Assembly (NCBI GenBank): GCA_020438665.1
Contig: JAGQUE010000015.1
Span: 2,714-7,806, forward strand
Direction of reading: 5' to 3'
Source: Nocardioidaceae bacterium
Lineage (GTDB): Bacteria > Actinomycetota > Actinomycetes > Propionibacteriales > Nocardioidaceae
Length of the DNA stretch: 5,093 bases
The position numbers and the translations under genes were made by a program. Below are positions 1 to 5,093 of this stretch, one piece after another. The notes under the pieces were generated by a model. It was not told the DNA's origin. It searched no databases and was given only the letters and a program-made list of their open reading frames with translations. How positions within the stretch are numbered: position 1 is the first letter of the stretch; each line of letters begins with the position of its first letter.

Positions 1-3
1 GGG

Positions 4-1929
4 TCAGGTGACCTTGCCGGTCGGGGCCGAGGTCTTGGTGGCGGTCGTGTAGCCCGGTATGGAGCCGATCGCCGTCACCCAGATCTTGCGGCCCTTCTCG
101 GAGGCCGTGAGGGTGAGCGTCGGGCCGGTCTGCCCCGCGATCTCCTTGCCGTCGGCATACCAGAGATAGGTGAACGTGGTGCCCTCGGTCCAGGCTCCCG
201 GGTTGGCCGTCAGTGTCTGCCCCACGGCCGGGTTGCCGGTGATCTGCGGCATCGCCGGCGTGATCGTGCCGGCCGCGATCTGGGCCTGGGCCGTGTTGAT
301 CATGACGGGGTCGTAGCGGGCGTTGGTGGCCGTGACATAGACCGCCAGCTGTCGACCCACGATGTCACCCGTCGGCGTGTAGGTGTCGCCGGTGGCACCG
401 GGGACGGCAGCGCCGTCGAGGCGCCACTCATAGGTGAGGTGATCAGGCAGCGGGCTGAAGCCCGAGACCACCGCGGACACGGGCTTGCCCACGGTCGGAG
501 CCGTGGAGAGCTGGACCTTGCCCGGGCTCGGCCACGCGCTGGAGACGCCTCGCATCGTGACCTTGAGCGTGATGGTCGTCGTCGTCTGCGCGGTCACCGT
601 CACCGTCACCTTGCCGCCGGCGAGGTAGCGCGACTGACCCTGTGAGGTCGCCTTGGTGCCGTTGTCCGGGAGCAGCGCGATGCCGTTGGTGTTGTTGATG
701 ACCTCGGCCACCAGCCCGCGCTGGTACTTCGCCGAGCCCGCGGCCGACGCATAGAACGTGCCGTCATCGACGCCCCGGCCGGACCGGAAGTCCAGGAAGA
801 TCTGGCCGCTGCCGTCGGAGGAGGCCGGGACGATCAGCCCCCGCGTTCCCTTGGCGTCACCGCGTCCCCGGAGGACGACGGTGTACTCGGTGGTCTTCGT
901 CGGGAAGGTGAGCGTCTTGATCTCGCCCCTCGTGGTGATGCCCTGCATGACGCGGTAGGCCGACGACAGCGCCGTGGGCTTGGAGTAGCCGGTGACAGCG
1001 CCACCCATGACGCTGTAGAGGTCGCCGTAGTCGCTGGTGCAGTCCGGGTCGCACGGGCCGAGCCGCGAGTGGTCGAGGCCGTAGTTGTGGCCGAGCTCGT
1101 GGGCCAGGCTCTGCTGGAACCACCGGGCGTCGGTGCGCAGGATGCTGAAGCCGCCATGGGCGAAGGAGAGCGAGCCCATGCCTGCGCGGCCGGTGAGCCC
1201 CTCGCCTGCGCAGCTCGCGGGCATCAGCACGATCAGCTGGTCGGCGCCGCCGAAGTTCGCCTTGGGGAACCGCGCCGCCGCTTCCTGAACCGTCGGCCAG
1301 AAGTCGTTGCCGGCCAGGCCGCAGCCGGCCTCCGTCGTCGTGGCCGCCACGGTGTAGCGGACGATCTTCTTGGGCACCACGATCTTGCTGATCCTGCGGT
1401 TGGCCTGGCTCTTCCAATAGGCGGCCACGGCCTTGATCTGGCGCTTGAGGTCCGCGTCGGTCATCCCCTGGTCCCCCAGGTTGCCGGGCGCGGCGACGTA
1501 CCACTTGTGGACGGTGCCCTTGACCTTCTTGGCCATCCCGTCGGGACCGAGAGCCGGCGCCGTGCTGACGGTGCCGCGCGTGACGGTGAGGCGGGCGTGC
1601 ACGACCTCGGCCTTGCGGAGGGCCGCCGTGCCCTGCACCGCGCCGAGGGAGTCGGGGATCGCGACCGTGCCGCGGAAGCCCTTGCCGGCGTCGGCCTCGG
1701 ACAGTCCGCGACCGGCGATCTCGACCAGCGGGCCCTCATAGGTCTGGACCGCGAACGCGGGGGTGCTCTCGTCCTCGGGGGTCGAGACGAGCAGCGTGCC
1801 GGAGATCTCGGTGGTGGCGGCCGTGGACGCGTCAGCCTGCGCCGGCGTCGATACGACGCCAGCGGCCAATGCCACCACAGCGCCCATCAGAGCGCTGTGA
1901 AGCAGGTACACGCTTGGGTGCCGAGCCAT
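4..1929 (-). CDS. Secreted metzincin-type zinc metalloprotease (gametolysin/M11-like) with C-terminal Ig-like repeats
   Basis: This encodes a 641-aa exported protein that most likely cleaves proteins or peptides outside the cell. The N-terminus has a signal peptide: a short basic start, a hydrophobic stretch at about residues 8-27, and an AQA signal-peptidase I site at 30-32. Residues 33-140 look like a propeptide or N-terminal domain. The catalytic domain is at about 141-340. It holds HELGHNYGLDH at 277-287, matching metzincin HExxHxxGxxH, so zinc ligands are H277, H281 and H287 with E278 as catalytic base. YSVMG at 305-309 supplies the Met-turn (M308). The context around it (YGDLYSVMGG) is reminiscent of peptidase family M11. 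Cysteines 203, 240, 293 and 297 could form disulfides. A beta-rich stretch (340-460) and two Ig-like repeats (about 473-641) follow. The ATG is supported by GGAAGGA 8 nt upstream; the stop is TGA. Zinc protease is secure, the exact family less so; the substrate is unknown. Confidence 0.9.
   Translation of the reverse strand: MARHPSVYLLHSALMGAVVALAAGVVSTPAQADASTAATTEISGTLLVSTPEDESTPAFAVQTYEGPLVEIAGRGLSEADAGKGFRGTVAIPDSLGAVQGTAALRKAEVVHARLTVTRGTVSTAPALGPDGMAKKVKGTVHKWYVAAPGNLGDQGMTDADLKRQIKAVAAYWKSQANRRISKIVVPKKIVRYTVAATTTEAGCGLAGNDFWPTVQEAAARFPKANFGGADQLIVLMPASCAGEGLTGRAGMGSLSFAHGGFSILRTDARWFQQSLAHELGHNYGLDHSRLGPCDPDCTSDYGDLYSVMGGAVTGYSKPTALSSAYRVMQGITTRGEIKTLTFPTKTTEYTVVLRGRGDAKGTRGLIVPASSDGSGQIFLDFRSGRGVDDGTFYASAAGSAKYQRGLVAEVINNTNGIALLPDNGTKATSQGQSRYLAGGKVTVTVTAQTTTTITLKVTMRGVSSAWPSPGKVQLSTAPTVGKPVSAVVSGFSPLPDHLTYEWRLDGAAVPGATGDTYTPTGDIVGRQLAVYVTATNARYDPVMINTAQAQIAAGTITPAMPQITGNPAVGQTLTANPGAWTEGTTFTYLWYADGKEIAGQTGPTLTLTASEKGRKIWVTAIGSIPGYTTATKTSAPTGKVT
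7..513 (-). repeat. Two tandem Ig-like protein repeats at the protease C-terminus
   Basis: Two divergent copies of a module of about 85 residues lie at residues 473-555 and 556-641 of the protease. Aligned landmarks are PTVGKPV/PAVGQTL near the start, YEW (500-502)/YLW (588-590), the DG turn (505-506/593-594), GATGDTY/GQTGPTL, and a GRQLAVYVTA/GRKIWVTAIG strand. This pattern is common in secreted actinobacterial proteins. It probably forms beta-sandwich modules for substrate or cell-surface attachment; that role is inference. The repeat is at protein level; DNA identity between the copies is low. Confidence 0.75.
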
Positions 1930-1937
1930 CCCATTGG

Positions 1938-1944
1938 TCCTTCC
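1938..1944 (-). promoter_or_regulatory. Ribosome-binding site of the protease gene
   Basis: The minus strand reads GGAAGGA, ending 8 nt before the ATG at 1929. It fixes this ATG as the start. A second ATG 5 nt further upstream is out of frame and would sit too close to the site. Confidence 0.7.
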
Positions 1945-1953
1945 GACATCTCG

Positions 1954-1959
1954 AGGTTA
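1954..1959 (-). promoter_or_regulatory. Possible -10 element (TAACCT) for the protease gene
   Basis: TAACCT on the minus strand fits the TAnnnT pattern of a housekeeping -10 box. It would give a leader of roughly 16-18 nt that contains the GGAAGGA site. No convincing -35 hexamer sits 16-18 nt upstream; TTGTCC at 1983-1988 is 23 nt away. If real, the promoter would probably need an activator, and the dyad cluster just upstream lies in the right place for one. This rests on a short motif only. Confidence 0.2.
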
Positions 1960-1960
1960 G

Positions 1961-2016
1961 AAGTTCCATCGGGCATCAGTCCGGACAACTGACGGAACTT
2001 GTCTCCCGGATGCCCG
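1961..2016 (-). repeat. Cluster of overlapping inverted repeats between the racemase-like gene and the protease (terminator or operator)
   Basis: Several dyads interlock in 56 nt. CGGGCATC (1970-1977) has a perfect 8-bp inverted partner at 2009-2016. AAGTTCC (1961-1967) has a perfect 7-bp partner at 1994-2000, which extends to 10 bp in minus-strand RNA with one G-U pair (1961-1970 with 1991-2000). GACAA (1984-1988) pairs with TTGTC (1999-2003). GTCCGGAC (1979-1986) is a perfect 8-bp palindrome. The cluster starts 15 nt after the upstream stop codon. It could be a terminator for the upstream operon, although there is no T-tract, or an operator for the protease. The repeats are seen directly; the function is inference. 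Confidence 0.5.
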
Positions 2017-2031
2017 AAACGGAAGAGAGGG

Positions 2032-3159
2032 CTAGACCGTTGACCTCGTGGGAAACAGCACCTCCGTGCTCGTGGTCACCTCGTCCAGGGCGTCCGTGAG
2101 CACCGCTACGCCGATGCCGGCGGCCGTCGGGACGGGGAGGTGGCCGTCGTCGAGCACGAACGGCGGGGTGACGTCGTGGCGGAAGTAGCGGTCGGAGGCG
2201 GAGGTGTCCCCCGGCAGGGTGAAGCCAGGCAGCGCCGCCAGCGCGACGTTGGCCGCACGCCCGATCCCGGTCTCGAGCATGCCACCGCACCAGACCGGGA
2301 CGCCGTTGGCGTGGGCCACGTCGTGGACCCGTCTGGCCTCGAGGTAGCCCCCCACCCGGGCCGGTTTGATGTTGATGACGTCGCAGGCGCCCAGCGCGAT
2401 GGCGGTGGCCGCGTCCCGAGCCGAACGGATCGACTCGTCGAGACAGATCGGCGTCCTCACCACCCGCGCCAGGCTGGCGTGCCCTCGGATGTCGGCCTCG
2501 TTGAGGGGCTGCTCCATCAAGAGCAGGTCGAACGGGTCGAGGCGGGCGAGCTGTCGAGCGTCCGCGAGGGTGTAGGCAGCGTTGGCGTCCACCTGGAGCA
2601 GCAGCTCGTCGCCGAAGCGCTCCCGCACCAGTCGTACGGGCTCGACGTCCCAGCCCGGCTCGATCTTGAGCTTGATGCGGCGGTAGCCCTGGGCCAGGTA
2701 GCGCTCGACGTGGTCGAGCAGCTCGGCATGGCTGTCCATGATGCCGACCGACACACCGGCGGGGACCCGGTCGCGGACCGCACCGAGGTAGCGGCCGAAC
2801 GACACGCCGACGGTCTTGAGCTCAGCGTCGAGCACGGCCGTCTCGAGGACGTGCTTGGCCATCGGGTTGCCGCTGACCGGCTCGAGCGCCTCCTGCACGC
2901 GGCCGGCCGTGAGGTCGTCGCCGAGCGCCAGCACCCGGGGCAGCAGATGGTCGCGAAGGACCAGCTCGCTGCCGGCGAGGAACTCCTCGCTATAGAGCGG
3001 CTCGACGTCCGCCGCGCACTCGGCCCAGCCGTCGACGCCCTCGTCGGTGACGAGCCGGAGCACGAACGTCTCGCGGGTGTGGGACGTGCCGAACGACGTC
3101 CGGAAGGGTGTGACCAGCGGCATGCTCACGCGGCGCAGCTCGAGCAGCTCGATCCTCAT
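2032..3159 (-). CDS. Enolase-superfamily MenC-like protein: o-succinylbenzoate synthase / N-succinylamino-acid racemase
   Basis: This 375-aa cytoplasmic enzyme matches the usual length of the MenC type 2/NSAR group (about 370 aa). The N-terminal capping domain spans about 1-125 and a TIM-barrel follows. Visible catalytic features are the KLK motif (K163, K165), metal ligands D191 (QVDANAAY), E216 (MEQPL) and D241 (LDES), and the opposing lysine K265 (INIKPARVGG). Each lies 2 residues from its counterpart in the Amycolatopsis enzyme as I recall it (K163, D189, E214, D239, K263). Members either dehydrate SHCHC to o-succinylbenzoate for menaquinone, racemise N-acyl amino acids, or do both. No other men gene is near, whereas a GNAT gene overlaps its start by 4 nt (ATGA), so I favour N-acyl/N-succinyl amino-acid racemase. 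It starts at the ATG preceded by AAGGAG; upstream in-frame sequence is inside the GNAT gene. The stop is TAG. Confidence 0.92.
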   Translation of the reverse strand: MRIELLELRRVSMPLVTPFRTSFGTSHTRETFVLRLVTDEGVDGWAECAADVEPLYSEEFLAGSELVLRDHLLPRVLALGDDLTAGRVQEALEPVSGNPMAKHVLETAVLDAELKTVGVSFGRYLGAVRDRVPAGVSVGIMDSHAELLDHVERYLAQGYRRIKLKIEPGWDVEPVRLVRERFGDELLLQVDANAAYTLADARQLARLDPFDLLLMEQPLNEADIRGHASLARVVRTPICLDESIRSARDAATAIALGACDVINIKPARVGGYLEARRVHDVAHANGVPVWCGGMLETGIGRAANVALAALPGFTLPGDTSASDRYFRHDVTPPFVLDDGHLPVPTAAGIGVAVLTDALDEVTTSTEVLFPTRSTV

Positions 3160-3959
3160 GGGAGCTCCTTGTCCAGTCGATACCAGCCGGTGCACGAGAC
3201 GCCTACCGCTGCATAACCCTCGCAGAGGGCTTGGCCGAGCCGCTCCCTGACGAGGCCACGCCAGGCCGACGCCTGGGCCGGGTCGCTCCGGCGCAGGGCG
3301 ACGATGTCGGCGGGCGCCCTCACCCACCGGACCTCCGGAAGGGCGGCGTACGCCGGGAGCCGGTCGGGGCCGTCGGCGGCCTCCACCAGCTCGGGCGAGC
3401 CGATCGGCGGCTCCCCCGGGTCGGGCGCTCGCCCGGCGGCGCAGGCGACCGCGCGCGGGGAGTCCAGCCGCCACTCGGGCACGAGCCGGTCGGACTCGTC
3501 GTCGCCGTTGAGCAGGTCGCTCATGTGGCCATAGAAGGAGCGCTGGTAGTCGCGAGCCACGGCACCGAGCTTGGTCAGGTTGAACCGAGCGTTCCTCGCG
3601 ACCAGGGGGTCGAATGTCCAGCGCAGGACGGTGATGCCGTGCTGCAGCGACCACGACCGCTGGTGCTGCTTGAGGGCGAACCCGACGCCGTGGTCCACGA
3701 GCCCCGGCCGCACGGCCGCGATGTAGCCGTAGCCGGCGCCCGGATCGTCGCGTCCGAGCACCGCTGCACCCACCAGCTCATCGCCGGAGCGGGCCACGCT
3801 GACGAGTCCGCCGGCATGGACCATGCTCTTGAGGATCTCGCTGGAGACCGGCAGCCCCTCAGGGGTGCGGCCCCAGACGGAGCCGAACAGCTCCGCCACC
3901 GAGCGCAGCGTCGCCATGTCGTCGGCGGCGCTGAGCTCGAGCGTCGGGGAGCCGGTCAC
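3156..3959 (-). CDS. GNAT-superfamily acyltransferase, COG3375 type (possible amino-acid N-succinyltransferase)
   Basis: The 267-aa protein has a GNAT N-acyltransferase core at about residues 8-160 and a C-terminal extension, like other COG3375 proteins. The acyl-CoA binding region is at about 80-101 (the GVGFALKQHQR segment). The diagnostic block is WTFDPLVARNARFNLTKLGA (114-133), followed by YGHMSDLLNG at 143-152 and the DR-EW segment near 157-163. The start is a GTG whose GTGA overlaps the TGA of the Rieske gene; the open frame continues upstream, but only inside the Rieske gene. No Shine-Dalgarno is visible, so translation is probably coupled. Its end overlaps the racemase-like ATG by 4 nt. 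In Geobacillus a GNAT of this type beside an NSAR was reported to be an N-succinyltransferase acting on D-amino acids; assigning that role here is inference from pairing. The acyl donor and substrate cannot be read from sequence. Confidence 0.88.
   Translation of the reverse strand: MTGSPTLELSAADDMATLRSVAELFGSVWGRTPEGLPVSSEILKSMVHAGGLVSVARSGDELVGAAVLGRDDPGAGYGYIAAVRPGLVDHGVGFALKQHQRSWSLQHGITVLRWTFDPLVARNARFNLTKLGAVARDYQRSFYGHMSDLLNGDDESDRLVPEWRLDSPRAVACAAGRAPDPGEPPIGSPELVEAADGPDRLPAYAALPEVRWVRAPADIVALRRSDPAQASAWRGLVRERLGQALCEGYAAVGVSCTGWYRLDKELP
3165..3170 (-). promoter_or_regulatory. Ribosome-binding site of the racemase-like gene, inside the GNAT coding end
   Basis: AAGGAG lies 5 nt before the ATG at 3159 and forms the Lys-Glu codons near the end of the GNAT protein. 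It decides the start of the racemase-like gene. The strong site plus the ATGA overlap suggests reinitiation as well as independent initiation. Confidence 0.8.
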
Positions 3960-4375
3960 CCGGCGACGATATCGCCGCCCTCGACCTTGATGGCGAACGG
4001 CGCGAGCGCCTTGTTGGCGGGGCCCTGGACGACCGAGCCGTCGGTGGCCGAGAACAGGCTGCCGTGGCAGGAGCAGTGGATGTCGCCGTCGACGAAGTCG
4101 GAGACGGGGCAACCCTGGTGGGTGCAGATGCTGCTGAAGGCGTGGAAGTCACCCTGGGTGGGCTGGGTGATCACCACCGCGGGCGCGTCGAGGATGACGC
4201 CGGAGCCGACCGCGACGTCGGCGGTGGCCGCCAGGGTGACGCCCGGGCTGCTGGACGGGCTGGCGCTGGCGTCACTGGCCGTGTCGTCGCTGCCGCAGGC
4301 CGCCAGCAGCGGTACGCCGACCCCCGCGATGGCGGCGCCGGCGATGGCCTGACGGCGGCTGAGTCGTTCGGTCAT
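3956..4375 (-). CDS. Small Rieske [2Fe-2S] protein, predicted Tat-exported lipoprotein
   Basis: This 139-aa protein should carry a Rieske iron-sulfur cluster on the outer face of the membrane and transfer single electrons. The N-terminus has twin arginines R7-R8 in SRRQA, a hydrophobic stretch (about 9-26), and a lipobox LAAC ending at C27. That is consistent with folded export by Tat and lipid anchoring. A Ser/Ala/Asp-rich linker covers about 28-46. The Rieske fold follows with CTHQGC (C84, H86, C89) and CSCHGS (C101, C103, H104). C84, H86, C101 and H104 are the expected cluster ligands, and C89-C103 the usual stabilising disulfide. The protein is much shorter than cytochrome bc1 Rieske subunits and has no bc1 partners nearby, so its electron partner is unknown. 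The ATG follows GAGGAG by 6 nt. Its TGA overlaps the GNAT start. The gap to uvrA is 55 nt. Confidence 0.92.
   Translation of the reverse strand: MTERLSRRQAIAGAAIAGVGVPLLAACGSDDTASDASASPSSSPGVTLAATADVAVGSGVILDAPAVVITQPTQGDFHAFSSICTHQGCPVSDFVDGDIHCSCHGSLFSATDGSVVQGPANKALAPFAIKVEGGDIVAG
3962..3979 (-). promoter_or_regulatory. Hairpin directly upstream of the GNAT GTG start
   Basis: In minus-strand RNA, GGCGGCG and CGUCGCC form a 7-bp stem (one G-U) around an AUAU loop, ending 2 nt before the GTG at 3959. It occupies the place where a Shine-Dalgarno should be, and none is seen. Ribosomes finishing the Rieske gene would melt it, so it may enforce translational coupling. The pairing is seen; the role is inferred. 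Confidence 0.4.
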
Positions 4376-4381
4376 GGTCGG

Positions 4382-4387
4382 CTCCTC
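4382..4387 (-). promoter_or_regulatory. Ribosome-binding site of the Rieske gene
   Basis: GAGGAG lies 6 nt before the ATG at 4375 on the minus strand. It selects this start, which also places the twin-arginine motif at residues 7-8, as expected for a Tat signal. Confidence 0.75.
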
Positions 4388-4404
4388 GACGATCGCGTGG
4401 CTCT

Positions 4405-4417
4405 CGGGGCTCCCCCG
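4405..4417 (-). other. Small GC hairpin in the uvrA–Rieske gap
   Basis: CGGGG and CCCCG form a 5-bp stem with a 3-nt loop within the 55-nt gap. There is no following T-tract, so it is a poor candidate for an intrinsic terminator. It may be chance in such GC-rich DNA. No convincing promoter was found in the gap, so read-through from uvrA into the Rieske gene is possible. Confidence 0.2.
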
Positions 4418-4430
4418 CGCCTCCGCCAAT

Positions 4431-5093
<663 letters not shown>

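Noticed and set aside
575..610. Short tandem repeats (GTC x4 at 575-586, GTCACC x3 at 593-610) in the protease gene
   Set aside because: They are in frame and encode a Thr/Val-rich beta strand. Copy number is low and there is no sign of a phase-variation tract.
1941..1967. ECF-sigma-like promoter (GGAACTT followed by TCGGA) before the protease
   Set aside because: The -35-like GGAACTT is right, but the spacing is short and the -10 is poor. Transcription would start at or past the ribosome-binding site. GGAACTT is also one arm of an inverted repeat, which explains it otherwise.
2140..3216. Long plus-strand open frame (358 codons) opposite the MenC-like gene
   Set aside because: It is antisense to a gene with complete catalytic motifs. 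Its translation is Arg/Val/Glu-rich without recognisable motifs, as expected for an antisense frame in high-GC DNA.
3160..3654. Upstream extension of the MenC-like frame giving a 540-aa protein
   Set aside because: The extra N-terminus is Arg/Pro-rich and lies wholly within the GNAT gene in another frame. The ATG at 3159 has an AAGGAG site and the MRIELLELR start expected for the family.
3231..4352. Plus-strand open frame (373 codons) opposite the GNAT and Rieske genes
   Set aside because: It spans two real genes on the other strand and shows low-complexity, motif-free protein; another GC-driven shadow. The same applies to the frame at 1069-1992.

Overview
The window is very GC-rich. Every gene I can support is on the minus strand, so transcription runs from the right edge to the left. 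Composition, a GTG start, stop/start overlaps of 4 nt and protein style (twin-arginine lipoprotein, actinobacterial-type UvrA tail, Ig-like repeats on a secreted protease) point to a high-GC Actinomycetota chromosome. Nocardioidaceae or a relative is my guess and is not shown by any marker here. Nothing in the window looks like a mobile element, phage, CRISPR array or RNA gene.

Layout in transcription order: (1) the last 220 codons of uvrA enter from the right edge (5093 to 4431). (2) After a 55-nt gap comes a small Rieske [2Fe-2S] protein with a Tat/lipoprotein signal (4375 to 3956). (3) A GNAT-superfamily acyltransferase of the COG3375 type starts at a GTG that overlaps the Rieske stop by 4 nt (3959 to 3156). 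(4) An enolase-superfamily MenC / N-succinylamino-acid racemase-like protein starts at an ATG that overlaps the GNAT stop by 4 nt (3159 to 2032). (5) A 102-nt intergenic region with unusually dense dyad symmetry follows. (6) A secreted metzincin-type zinc protease with two C-terminal Ig-like repeats closes the window (1929 to 4).

The Rieske, GNAT and MenC-like genes form a tightly coupled three-gene unit, probably one mRNA and possibly a continuation of uvrA transcription. The GNAT plus MenC/NSAR-like pair recalls the known Geobacillus arrangement, in which an N-succinyltransferase and an N-succinylamino-acid racemase cooperate with a deacylase to convert D- to L-amino acids. No deacylase is present in this window. 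The role of a surface Rieske lipoprotein in that unit is unexplained. The protease has its own ribosome-binding site and is probably a separate transcription unit.

I see no clearly new system. The most worthwhile items are the Rieske–GNAT–racemase coupling, the dyad cluster in front of the protease, and a hairpin sitting directly on the GNAT start codon.
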